Part shown: one piece after another, positions 50,767-59,532 of the stretch
Layout: each line of letters starts with the position of its first letter
Numbering within the stretch: position 1 is the stretch's first letter
DNA from: Diplonema papillatum
Taxonomy: Eukaryota > Euglenozoa > Diplonemea > Diplonemida > Diplonemidae
Length of the DNA: 64,000 bases
Direction: 5' to 3'
Assembly: GCA_030068145.1 (NCBI GenBank)
Contig: JAPJBO010000192.1
Span: 1-64,000, forward strand
Program-made: the position numbers and the translations under genes
Notes under the pieces: generated by a model
Database searches by the model: none
What the model was told of the DNA's origin: nothing
What the model saw: the letters and a program-made list of their open reading frames with translations, nothing else

Positions 50767-50768
50767 TA

Positions 50769-51339
50769 CCTACCCCCCCCCCGTGTTTAAGATCGCGTTT
50801 TTCCGTGTTTAAGATCGCCCCCCAAAAAAACCGATCTTATACACGGGGGGGGACGATCTTAAACACGGGGGGGGACAAAAACACCCCAAAAATTTTTTTT
50901 CCGCTGCGCGGGGCCTTGAACCCGTGTGTCCGTGGCTTAGAGGACCGAAACACGGCGCAGACGGGACCAGTGCGGTGTTGAGCACATACCCATTCCAAGC
51001 ACGTTCTTGCAATCCCCCCACCCCCCAGTGCTGATGCTTAGGCCCCAAAACTCGGCATCGTTGTCAGCCGGACGGTAAGTGGGTGTTTTGGGGTGTCTCC
51101 CAGAGGGGTAAACGTTGCTTACGTTTGTTTGGGTTTTTTTTGTGAATGTCAGGGTGCAAAGACGAGCCTGCCCACAGAGCACTTTTGAAGGCAGAATCTA
51201 TGTCTGCATCTGTGATTGCCAAGTATGCGCGGGACCCCACCCCACTCCCCCCCCGTGTATAAGATCGCCCTCATTTCTCAAAAAAACCGATCTTATACAC
51301 GGGGGGGGAGGGCGCGATCTTAAACACGGGGGGGGTAGG
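50769..51339. mobile_element. TA-flanked MITE (Tc1/mariner-like), 571 bp
   Basis: TIRs CCTACCCCCCCC-GTGTTTAAGATCGCG and complement (differing in C-run length), flanked by TA on both sides (50767-50768, 51340-51341). The uninterrupted direct repeat at 51584-51690 shows the empty site cccctTAcctct. Internal copies of GATCTTAAACACGGGG occur near both ends. No ORF. TA duplication is typical of Tc1/mariner/pogo elements. Confidence 0.75.
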
Positions 51340-51583
51340 TACCTCTATATTTCCCCCCTTCCATTCGGAGTCGAAGCAGCTACGTCGAGTATTTTTACAT
51401 AAGCGCCAGCTTGAAAGGAAATGCTCGACGATGCTGCCCGACAAAGAACAGAAGGGATCCAAAGTGCTGTAACTACCGAACCACGTGTTGAACGGACGTG
51501 AGGTCATGCGGGTCTACCCCTACACGACAAATCACACAAACACAACAGGTCAAAAGTCCTGAGTGAGAAAACAACACACGGTG

Positions 51584-51690
51584 GTGTAAGCGAAGAACAA
51601 ATCAGATTGTGTTTGTATTGTATTTGCCCCTTACCTCTTTATTTCCCCCCTTCCATTCGGAGTCGAAGCAGCTACGTCGAGTATTTTTTA
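51584..51690. repeat. Direct repeat, right copy (empty site of the MITE)
   Basis: Continuous version of the sequence split by the MITE. Confidence 0.75.
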
Positions 51691-51709
51691 CTTTTTGAGC
51701 CGCCCGGAT

Positions 51710-51741
51710 TTCCAAATTCCGTCAGCTGACGGAATTTGGAA
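51710..51741. other. Perfect 32-bp palindrome
   Basis: Centre CCGTCAG|CTGACGG with arms TTCCAAATT / AATTTGGAA; no loop. Confidence 0.85.
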
Positions 51742-51754
51742 TGGGAAGCTAATG

Positions 51755-51990
51755 CCCTGCTATTGTGGAAATTTCTCTCACGACAGAAACCTGATGGAAC
51801 TTTTTCGTGCGGAACTAAGGCGGAAATTTCTTTCGTGAGAAACTGTCGGTGGAATCTTTTATAGCGGAAACTATTGGTGGAAGTTTCTCTCACGACAGAA
51901 ACCTGATGGAAATTTTCTCGTGGGGGGAACTATGGCAGAAATTTCTATCAGGGACAGAAACCTGATGGAAACAGCTGGCGGAACTGCATG
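51755..51990. repeat. Irregular repeats around cagaaacctgatgga
   Basis: Units such as gacagaaacctgatgga and gtggaaatttctctcac recur at ~60-130 bp spacing. Related sequence lies at 59487-59550 on the far side of the third retrotransposon. 52046-52330 contains a block (gggtccttttag...ggccggttacattgga, 52237-52275) matched in inverse orientation at 59430-59475, so both may be arms of one DNA element invaded by the retrotransposon. Confidence 0.5.
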
Positions 51991-52339
51991 CCGGTCGGAG
52001 CAAGTAGCGACAAGAACCAAGCACGGGCCCCTTGGGTTTCTGATGATTTTCCTTAAGGGATTGCCTTGTGGGAGGTGATTCTGTCTTGTTTTTGCATTCT
52101 GCAGCCATTATTTCAGCCTAAACGAGCATCCGACCAGTTATCTTGGATTTCCCGAGCATTTTAGGGCCACCCAAGTGGTAGGTTTCTAGTTTCGGGCTGC
52201 TGGGGGCCCCCCTTTTTTTGGAAAAGTAGGGGTCTTTTAGGGTCCTTTTAGTGGGGTGGCCGGTTACATTGGACGAGCACACTTTTCCACAAAACTTCCC
52301 AGAAATTCCCAAAATTTCGTTCTCTTTCACGCTTTTTCA

Positions 52340-52401
52340 CGTTTTTTCGTCGTCTTGTTGCGTTAGTGGGGAGTCATTTGCAAGCAAATGAGTACCACAC
52401 T
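52340..52401. repeat. Target-like repeat, copy 3
   Basis: gttgcgttagtggggagtca, a variant core ttgcaagcaaat, and gagtaccacactatgc. Same sequence as 59258-59318. It flanks the 3' end of the truncated retrotransposon copy. Confidence 0.8.
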
Positions 52402-53330
52402 ATGCCAGCTTTTCGCTACGTGACTCCAGAAGGGTCACTTTTTCCGCGCTTTCGGCGCGGCGCAACTCTAGTCGGTTGCAACTGTTCTTGGAAACTACTG
52501 ACGATTTCACAATCCGAAAAGGAATCGGAATCTTCGCTTTCTCGTTTGCGCCGGTAGGCACGCCGCGATGCGGAGGACGCGAGTAGCCGGGAAGAGCCGG
52601 CGGGAGGGCGCGATCGTTGTGTGACCCGTGGAGGGTCGGAACCAGAATCAGTAAAAGGGCCCGAGTCAGGGCCTGCCATCGAAGAGGGCCGGGCGGGGCC
52701 GGGTGGGCGCGGTGTGTTCGGGCCGGCGAGGCCAGTGCCGTCGTCGCCGAGATCGGCGCGTCGTCGTCGTCGTGCGCGCAGCGCGGCTGCGGGAGAGGCC
52801 GTGGGGGTGCATGGCGCGGGTCGCTTCCTGCCTGCTGGCGGGGGGGCGCGCTTCGGGGGCGACTTCGTCGTCCGCCTCCTCCGGCCACGGCTGGTAGGTG
52901 TTCCAGGTGGGGACGGCGCGCGCCGCTTCCGGCCTGTGAGGCCGTCGCTCTCGCCTAGGCTGCGACCGCCACCGCCGCCGCCGCCGCGATCCCCGCCGCG
53001 ACCGCTGCCGCGACCGCCGCCGCGTGCGCGGCCGCGACCAGTGCCGCGGCCGCCGCCACCGTCTCCGTCACTGTCGTCTCCGCCGCCTCGGCCGCCGCGG
53101 CCGCGGCCACGGCCGCGGCAGCGGCCGTCACGACCACCGCCACCCCCGTCGCCACTGCTGCTGTCGCGGCCAGCACCACCCCTGTGATGCCCCCGTCCGC
53201 AGCACGCGTCGGCGTTCGGGCAGGTCCCGCACCGCGTCAGCCGGTGCGCCCGACAACACTGCACACGCAGGCCGTCGTCCGGTCGGTGGTGGACCAGGCA
53301 ACACTGGTCCACAACGAGGCTGAAGTTCCG
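52402..53330 (-). mobile_element. Third non-LTR family, 5'-truncated copy
   Basis: Minus strand. Carries only the C-terminal Cys-rich and Arg/Gly/Pro-rich tail coding region (52416-53312), highly similar to 53405-54345 of the full copy. No poly(A). Lies between two copies of the target-like repeat. Confidence 0.8.
52416..53312 (-). pseudogene. C-terminal fragment of third-family retrotransposon protein
   Basis: Reads CCRAHRLTRCGTCPNADACC, an RG-rich stretch, then a Pro/Arg-rich tail ending SDPSGVT, as in the neighbouring full copy. The RG repeat is shorter here. RT and endonuclease are missing. Confidence 0.8.
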
Positions 53331-53397
53331 TTTTTTCGTATTCTTGTTGCGTTAGTGGGGAGTCATTTGCAAGAAAATGAGTACCACACTATGCCAG
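53331..53397. repeat. Target-like repeat, copy 2
   Basis: Between the two retrotransposon copies. Core ttgcaagaaaatga. Confidence 0.8.
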
Positions 53398-53404
53398 CTT
53401 TTCG

Positions 53405-55900
53405 CTACGTGACTCCAGAAGGGTCACTTTTTCCGCGCTTTCGGCGCGGCGCAACTCTAGTCGGCTGCAACTGTTGTTGGCAGTTGCTCACGATCTCATA
53501 ATCCGAAAAGGAATCGGAGTCTTCGCTTTCTCGCTTGCGCCGATAGGCACGCCGCGATGCGGAGGACGCGAGTAGCCGGGAAAGGCCGGCGGGAGGGCGC
53601 GATCGTTGTGTGACCCGTGGAGGGTCGGAACCAGAATCAGTAAAAGGGCCCGAGTCAGGACCTGCCATCGAAGAGGGCCGGGCGGGGCCGGGTGGGCGCG
53701 GTGTGTTCGGGCCGGCGAGGCCAGTGCCGTCGTCGCCGAGATCGGCGCGTCGTCGTCGTCGTGCGCGCAGCGCGGCTGCGGGAGAGGCCGTGGGGGTGCA
53801 TGGCGCGGGTCGCTTCCTGCCTGCTGGCGGGGGGGCGCGCTTCGGGGGCGACTTCGTCGTCCGCCTCCTCCGGCCACGGCTGGTAGGTGTTCCAGGTGGG
53901 GACGGCGCGCGCCGCTTCCGGCCTGTGAGGCCGTCGCTCTCGCCTAGGCTGCGACCGCCACCGCCGCCGCCGCCATCCCCGCCGCGACCGCTGCCGCGAC
54001 CGCTGCCGCGACCGCTGCCGCGACCGCTGCCGCGACCGCTGCCGCGACCGCTGCCGCGACCGCTGCCGCGACCAGTGCCGCGGCCGCCGCCACCGTCTCC
54101 GCCACTGTTGTCCTCGCCGCCCCGGCCGCCGCCGTGGCCGTGGCCGTGGCCGCGGCCGCCATGACCACCGCCACTGCTGCTGTCGCGGCCAGCACCACCC
54201 CTGTGATGCCCCCGTCCGCAGCACGCGTCGGCGTTCGGGCAGGTCCCGCATCGCGTCAGCCGATGCGCCCGGCAGCACTGAATGCGCAGGACGTCGTCCG
54301 GGTGGTGGTGCACCTGGCAGCACTGGTCCACTACAAGGCTGTAGTTTCTCCGCATGCCAGTGCACACCGCGCACTTCTGCTTCGCGCAGGCATCGCAGAC
54401 CAACTGCGTGCGGAGCAGAGGGTCCGCCTGCGCAGCCGGTACTAGCACGGGAAGGCGCGGGCGTTGCGGCAGAGGGGTGGGCACGTCCCAGCGCAGCGAA
54501 CGCTGTGCCCGCCGCGCCGCGTCGTACTGCGGGAACACGTCCCCGCCCCAGTTCTTCCCGTCCCCGGCAGCTGCCCGCGGAAAGCTCGTCTCCAGCACCC
54601 CGTGCGTCTCCTCGCCCCCGGCGAAGCGTGGGCGAGGTGTCAATCCCCCCCACAGCATCGGCGCCCCCAGGGTCCTCATCGAGCCCACCCGGACCTTCCG
54701 CTCGGCAGGCAACGGCGACGGCAGCTGCAGGTCTCGGCACAGGCGGCACAATGTCGACAGCATCGTCCAGAGGGTCTTCCCCCTCTGGTTGGCGGCGAGC
54801 CTTCGTATTCCCGGGGGGGCAGGGACGTCGACCCCGGTGTGGACCTCGAAGTCCACTGCCAGCTCGACGCACGACACCTCGCCCGCGTCGGTCCACCTCA
54901 GTGCCGACAGCCAGCCCTTGAGCGCCCGCATCGCACGGCCGCCGTACGGCCATCTCGGCGGCTCATCCGGAAGGCGGTCGAAGTTGAACAGGTGTTGCAC
55001 CGCCGGCAGCGGCGCAGCTGCGTGCCAGGGGTGCATCGGTTGCACTGCGGAGAGGCGGCGTCGCTCCGCCTCCACGCGTGCAGTGTACACCGCCGCCATG
55101 AGGCGGTGAAGGGCCGCGACCTCCACCCGCATTCCTTCGACAATAACCCCATGCACACGCGTGCAAGACGGCCACCTCGCCCGGTCCGCCCGCAGGAGTT
55201 CGGCGAAGCAAGGACGGCCGCGGATCTCGTCGTAGGCGGGGCACTCCCACCACAGGTGATCCGCTGTGTCCTGGACGCCCCGGTCGCAGTCCCTGCAGCC
55301 GCGGTCCAGCGGCGGACGCTGAGGTTCCGAAGAGGAGGATTCGGAGGCGTGCTCGTCAAAGCTGCCTGTCGTATCAGAGGCGGTCGACGACACGGACGCC
55401 GAGGAGCTCGGCGACCCGTCCGACCCGGCCGCCCCTCCGTTCGCACGCGCATTCCGTCCCCACCGCGCTGCGAGAAACACACCCCCGGACAGGATCACCG
55501 CCAGTGCACGTTTCTCGCCAGCGTCAGCCGTCGCCAGGCGCAGCTCGTTCGTACGCCTGCAGTCCACCCCTGCCTGCACGCCGTCGTAAGACGGTCGTTG
55601 CCTCGCAAGCTGCGTCCAGGTCGTCTGCCGTAGCCGCGCCCGGATGGCGTGGTGCCTCTCGCCCCTCTCCATGTCGAGAAGCCGGCGGCCCCCGAGCGCC
55701 GCGGTCGCAAAGTCGTGGCCTTCGAAATCGATGCCCGCGACCGTGAAACCGTCAGAGATGGCGATCCCGACAGGTCCTAGGCGCGCCTTCGGCAACAACA
55801 CACCGTGCCGGCTGTAAAGCCGGGCGATGTTCAGCATGCGGGCGTACACGCGGGGGAGCCTCTCGCACGCGTCGAAAAGCGAGCACAGGATCTTGCCAGC
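53405..55900 (-). CDS. Third-family protein, C-terminal part (after frame change)
   Basis: This frame carries the protein from about KILCSLFDACERLPRVY (near 55890) to the stop. Features: a CRDC...H...C knuckle (~55260-55300), a second Cys/His-rich cluster (CDACAKQKC, CRAHRLTRCGTC; ~54230-54430), a (RGSG)n run encoded by a 12-bp minisatellite (53990-54075), and a disordered, Arg/Pro-rich C-terminus ending SDPSGVT. Upstream of ~55900 this frame (to 56194) is only a shadow. The join to the RT frame needs a -1 shift or reflects a 1-base indel in this copy. Confidence 0.7.
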   Translation of the reverse strand, partial: AGKILCSLFDACERLPRVYARMLNIARLYSRHGVLLPKARLGPVGIAISDGFTVAGIDFEGHDFATAALGGRRLLDMERGERHHAIRARLRQTTWTQLARQRPSYDGVQAGVDCRRTNELRLATADAGEKRALAVILSGGVFLAARWGRNARANGGAAGSDGSPSSSASVSSTASDTTGSFDEHASESSSSEPQRPPLDRGCRDCDRGVQDTADHLWWECPAYDEIRGRPCFAELLRADRARWPSCTRVHGVIVEGMRVEVAALHRLMAAVYTARVEAERRRLSAVQPMHPWHAAAPLPAVQHLFNFDRLPDEPPRWPYGGRAMRALKGWLSALRWTDAGEVSCVELAVDFEVHTGVDVPAPPGIRRLAANQRGKTLWTMLSTLCRLCRDLQLPSPLPAERKVRVGSMRTLGAPMLWGGLTPRPRFAGGEETHGVLETSFPRAAAGDGKNWGGDVFPQYDAARRAQRSLRWDVPTPLPQRPRLPVLVPAAQADPLLRTQLVCDACAKQKCAVCTGMRRNYSLVVDQCCQVHHHPDDVLRIQCCRAHRLTRCGTCPNADACCGRGHHRGGAGRDSSSGGGHGGRGHGHGHGGGRGGEDNSGGDGGGGRGTGRGSGRGSGRGSGRGSGRGSGRGSGRGSGRGGDGGGGGGGRSLGESDGLTGRKRRAPSPPGTPTSRGRRRRTTKSPPKRAPPPAGRKRPAPCTPTASPAAALRARRRRRADLGDDGTGLAGPNTPRPPGPARPSSMAGPDSGPFTDSGSDPPRVTQRSRPPAGLSRLLASSASRRAYRRKRESEDSDSFSDYEIVSNCQQQLQPTRVAPRRKRGKSDPSGVT

Positions 55901-58900
55901 AGTGGGTCCATACGGTGGGCTGTCGCCAGGATGGTCAGCACCGCCGTCACATTCCTCGACGGATGCTTCGTCCCGAAAGCTCCCTTCACTACCCGCGACC
56001 GCAGCCCCCTCAGGCACGTCTGCGTGTACCCCTCGTACGAGCACCCCGCCAGCACGCTTCCGAGGACATTGGAGCTCGCCACCTCGCAGCGGACCTCGAA
56101 TGGAAGGTGCGAGGTGCTCAGCCTGTCCAGCAGTGCGTTGTGGGCCTTCAGACGCGCGTCGTTGGTACGTTCCGCCTGAACGCTCGCGACACACGTGCGC
56201 ACACCGAGGATCTTCGCCGCCGCCGCTGTCGGTATCGCCTCGCCGCCGACTGCCAGCACGCTCGTATAGGGCCGCCGCCGACGCTGCCGCGCCGTGCCCG
56301 CGGGGATCCCCATCGCCAGTGTCTTCGTCATGTTCAGCCGCATCCCTGTCAGGGCGCAGAACTGTGCGATGACGTCGACCGCCTGCTGCAGCTCGGACTC
56401 CACGGACGCGAAGAGCGTGGCATCATCCGCCAGCGACTCCGACGAAACCTCCGGTACGCGCGCCGACACCGCTCGGAGCACAATCGACAGCAAGGCGTTG
56501 ATGAGGATCACCGAAAGTGGGCACCCCTGCAAGATACCGTTGGTGACCTCAAACTCGGAACCCACGCCCAGCGGCAGCTTAAACCGGCGCTTCATCCCAC
56601 GGTACATGGCGCGCAGGGGGCGCAGGATGCGCGCGTCGAGGCCCATCTCTTCGGCGAGCCGGAGAACGATCCCCTGCGGTACCCGGTCGAAGCACTTCGC
56701 GAAATCGAGTGCGACCATGTACAGCGACTTCGACTCGTCGAGCAGCGTCTCCTCGATCAGCGTCGTCAGCTCCATGAGGACGTCGCCTGTCCTTTGCCCT
56801 CTGCGGAAGCCGTGCTGCGACGGAAGAATCCAGCCGTCCTGCCACTCCATGACGTCTTGCAAACGCCTGCAGGCCCACAACCGATAGACGCAGCTCGTCA
56901 CGGTGATTGGCCGCAAGTTCGTTGGCGAGGTGTCGTCGGTCTTCGGTATCAGCGACACCAACGACGTCAGCATACCCTTCGGCCACTCCCCTCGCTCCTC
57001 CACCAGATTGAAAAGCGTCGCGAACCCGTCCAGCAGCTCGTCGGGCAGGGCCTTCAGCTCGTCCAAACGCCAGCCGTCCACCCCACACGCCGTAGTCTTC
57101 TTCTTCCGCTTGTTGAGCACATCCCGTAGCTCGCTCCCGGTCACATCCCGCAGGTCCATCTGGCGGCGGGGAATAAAACCCTCGAAGGCCCTGCGGAACG
57201 CCTCGTACTCGGGCTCTGGGCGTCCTTCCCCGTACATGCGCAGGATCGGGTCCCACGCCTCCTGCAGCACCTCGTCCATCTCCTCGACGTTGGCGGTGAG
57301 CCGCCCGTCCGCTGTCCGCACCGCATCGGCCGCCTGCCCCGGACCCCCCCGCAGCATCGACACAAGAGCCCGGCGATCCGTCCCAAACATCGTCAGCTGC
57401 CTCTCCTGTTGCTGCCTCTTCCGTACCCTCGCCGCAGCCGCGTTGAATCTCGCACTGCGCAGTCGTACGTCGTGCAAGTAAACGCGAGCGACCTCTGCGC
57501 TCGGCGGGTCGGAGGGGGGCGGCTCGCCGACCCCGCCGCCACGGATCACGGCGAGACAGCGCAGCCAGCACAAGCGGAGTTCTTGGGGCACCTGGAATGG
57601 TCCGGACGCTTCTAGGCGAGCTCGCTGGTAGACGTAGTGCTCCAGACGCCGGATCGCATTCCCGTGCCTCAGCTCCGTCTCGCACGCCACGCCCCGGTCC
57701 GGCGTACTCCTCGCCGCAACGCGAGTCATCTTCAGCTCCGAGTTACCGCGGCCGGTGTGCGCACGTCTCTCACAGGCAGGCATCCCGCTGCGGTCTAGCA
57801 GGTACTGCTCGCACATTGCGGAGAGCGCCATCCACGCCCCTTCGACGTCCCCCTCGCGGGCGGCGGCGCACACGGCATCCAGCCTCGGGACCTCGACGAC
57901 CCTACCTGCCGGCTTCACGGGTATCGCTCGCGGCACGTTGAACCTCCATGTCTGCTGTTCGAACGCCTGCACCGCGAGTCGAATCCGGACGCAGCGGTGG
58001 CCCCTCACGCTCCCTACCCCGATCGTCTCGCATGCAACAAAGGCGGACGCGGCCGCGCGGTTCATCAGGGCGTAGTCGATGCGCGTGCCGGACGTGTTCG
58101 TGCCCGTGTAGGTGTTGGGCGGTCGTCCTCCCTCGCACGCCGCCTGCAGCTGCGCTGCGTCCGTCCACCCGTTGCTGAGGGCATGCCGAAGCGCCGGCGA
58201 CCGCTCAACGTCCGTGTTGAAGTCGCCCATCACGACCGCCGGGGCCTGCCCCACCATGGCCTGCGCCTCGAAGAGGACCGTCTGCAGGAGCCGCTCCCGG
58301 GACGCCGCTGCCGTGTTCCCCGATGGGGCGTAGACGGCAAAGAAGTGTACGAACATCCGTCCGACCCCCGTCGCGATCATCGTGTGGATGACCCGGTTGC
58401 GCACTTCCTGCAGCGATTCGTTGGGCAGCAGGTGGGCCACCCCCGGCTGCCTGGCAAGCACAACGACTCCGCCCCCCTTCTGCCCGGAATGCGGGTTTCC
58501 GTGCGGACAGTGCTTGCTGCGCTTCGGCGGTTGCGGCGGCCCCCACAGCGTCTTCCACCTCGACCCGTCGACGGCGCACGGTCTCGCGAGATAGTCCGTC
58601 GCCTGCGTCTGCTGCAACTCGCCCATCGACGTCTCCAGCACCGCAATCGCGTCTGCGGGCGCCATCGCCCGCACCTCGTCAATGTGCAGGGCCAGCGAGC
58701 CAACATTGACTGCAGCAAGAGTGAGATCGCGCGGGGGACCAGGGTTCGGGTGGACGTCCCCGCACCTCAAGAGCCGTTCCCCCGCGGCGTACGCATACTC
58801 ACGGGCGTCGTGCTTCGACGGTAGCCACGCACATTCAACACGCTCACGCCGCAAGGCAACCCGGGAACCCACGCCCCGCGCGCGATGCTGCATACGCGCG

Positions 58901-59025
58901 GTAACGTACCGGGCTGCGCCGGCCGGCCGACGGCGACGTCCGCGGCGGAAAGCCGCCGCGGCGGTCGAGGCGAGCGTTCGGCGCCCGGGGCCAGGGTTGG
59001 GATGCACATCCCCACATCGCATCAA
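55831..59025 (-). CDS. Third-family protein, N-terminal part: tandem 2A-like, AP endonuclease, RT
   Basis: Starts at TTG/ATG (59025/59022) directly before the first 2A-like motif (CGDVHPNPGP). A second copy of the module (WLPSKHDAR...CGDVHPNPGP) ends at residue 97. AP endonuclease follows (NVGSL, ETSM, GDFNTD, RIDYALMN, GHRCVRI). RT has LRPITVTS, HGFRRGQRTGD, LDFAKCFDRVP, GILQGCPLS and LADD in place of FADD. True coding probably leaves this frame near 55890 (after ATAHRMDPLLA). No RNase H seen. Clade not assigned. Confidence 0.8.
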   Translation of the reverse strand: MMRCGDVHPNPGPGRRTLASTAAAAFRRGRRRRPAGAARYVTARMQHRARGVGSRVALRRERVECAWLPSKHDAREYAYAAGERLLRCGDVHPNPGPPRDLTLAAVNVGSLALHIDEVRAMAPADAIAVLETSMGELQQTQATDYLARPCAVDGSRWKTLWGPPQPPKRSKHCPHGNPHSGQKGGGVVVLARQPGVAHLLPNESLQEVRNRVIHTMIATGVGRMFVHFFAVYAPSGNTAAASRERLLQTVLFEAQAMVGQAPAVVMGDFNTDVERSPALRHALSNGWTDAAQLQAACEGGRPPNTYTGTNTSGTRIDYALMNRAAASAFVACETIGVGSVRGHRCVRIRLAVQAFEQQTWRFNVPRAIPVKPAGRVVEVPRLDAVCAAAREGDVEGAWMALSAMCEQYLLDRSGMPACERRAHTGRGNSELKMTRVAARSTPDRGVACETELRHGNAIRRLEHYVYQRARLEASGPFQVPQELRLCWLRCLAVIRGGGVGEPPPSDPPSAEVARVYLHDVRLRSARFNAAAARVRKRQQQERQLTMFGTDRRALVSMLRGGPGQAADAVRTADGRLTANVEEMDEVLQEAWDPILRMYGEGRPEPEYEAFRRAFEGFIPRRQMDLRDVTGSELRDVLNKRKKKTTACGVDGWRLDELKALPDELLDGFATLFNLVEERGEWPKGMLTSLVSLIPKTDDTSPTNLRPITVTSCVYRLWACRRLQDVMEWQDGWILPSQHGFRRGQRTGDVLMELTTLIEETLLDESKSLYMVALDFAKCFDRVPQGIVLRLAEEMGLDARILRPLRAMYRGMKRRFKLPLGVGSEFEVTNGILQGCPLSVILINALLSIVLRAVSARVPEVSSESLADDATLFASVESELQQAVDVIAQFCALTGMRLNMTKTLAMGIPAGTARQRRRRPYTSVLAVGGEAIPTAAAAKILGVRTCVASVQAERTNDARLKAHNALLDRLSTSHLPFEVRCEVASSNVLGSVLAGCSYEGYTQTCLRGLRSRVVKGAFGTKHPSRNVTAVLTILATAHRMDPLLARSCARFSTRARGSPACTPAC

Positions 59026-59257
59026 GCGGGCTCCCGAAGCATCGCCATCCGCGCGGGCGTCGTGGCTTGACGGCAGTCAGGCGCGCGAGCACGTGACACA
59101 CACGCTGGCGCCGCACTCTTCGCACCTCCTCCGCATGCGGACCTTCTGGATCGTCTTCTGACAATCGCCGCATTCAAACTCCGTTGGAGCCCGCACCCCA
59201 TCGGTCAGCTCGTGCCGGTGACCGGCCTTCTCACCCTCGACCGGATTAGCGCCTGTG
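59026..59257 (-). CDS. Upstream Cys-rich finger in frame with the 2A-containing ORF
   Basis: In the same frame, before a TGA at 59079-59077: a CxxC-x12-CxxC-x4-CxxC finger (ECGDCQK, RRCEECGASVCVTCSRA). It is open back to the element's 5' edge without an ATG. After the TGA the frame continues LPSSHDAR...RCGDVHPNPGP. In the duplicated module downstream the same position is Trp (CAWLPSKHDAR), so the TGA replaces a TGG. It could be a nonsense mutation in this copy or a leaky stop (TGA-C). Confidence 0.6.
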
Positions 59258-59318
59258 TTTCGTCGTCTTGTTGCGTTAGTGGGGAGTCATTTGCATGCAA
59301 ATGAGTACCACACTATGC
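59258..59318. repeat. Target-like repeat, copy 1, with palindromic core
   Basis: tttcgtcgtcttgttgcg, ttagtggggag, the perfect 18-bp palindrome TCATTTGCATGCAAATGA (59287-59304), gtaccacactatgc. It contains overlapping ATTTGCAT octamers. The other two copies have mutated cores. 59319-59532 holds no recognised gene. Confidence 0.8.
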
Positions 59319-59532
59319 AGTGATTCACAGTGTCTCACGTGGTTCCACTTTCATACACAAACGTTCCCAAGAGCGACTGGTGATATCATGTGAAAGACAT
59401 GGGAATTTTTGTGACATTTGGTGTGTCTCCAATGTAGCCGGCCACCCCATTTTAGGGTCCTTTTAGGGCCCTAGGCGAAGAGGGAAGCTGCCGGCGGAAG
59501 CTATTGGCGGAAATCTCTCACGGCAGATACTT

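Larger units (their letters stand above)
53398..59257 (-). mobile_element. Third non-LTR family, full-length copy
   Basis: Minus strand, ~5.9 kb, GC-rich. 5' part with a Cys-rich finger and tandem 2A-like motifs, AP endonuclease, RT, CCHC-like and Cys-rich motifs, RG-rich tail. The stop codon is only ~10 bp from the 3' repeat and no poly(A) is present, unlike the other two families. Flanked on both sides by the ~58-bp target-like repeat. Confidence 0.85.

Noticed and set aside
52621-54445. Pro-rich + strand ORFs opposite the third retrotransposon
   Set aside because: Antisense of the RG/Arg-rich coding region; no independent features.
16953-59079. UGA reassigned to tryptophan in this organism
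   Set aside because: Several intact ORFs of 1400-2000 codons contain Trp but no internal TGA, which would be very unlikely if UGA were a common Trp codon. Readthrough or mutation fits better.
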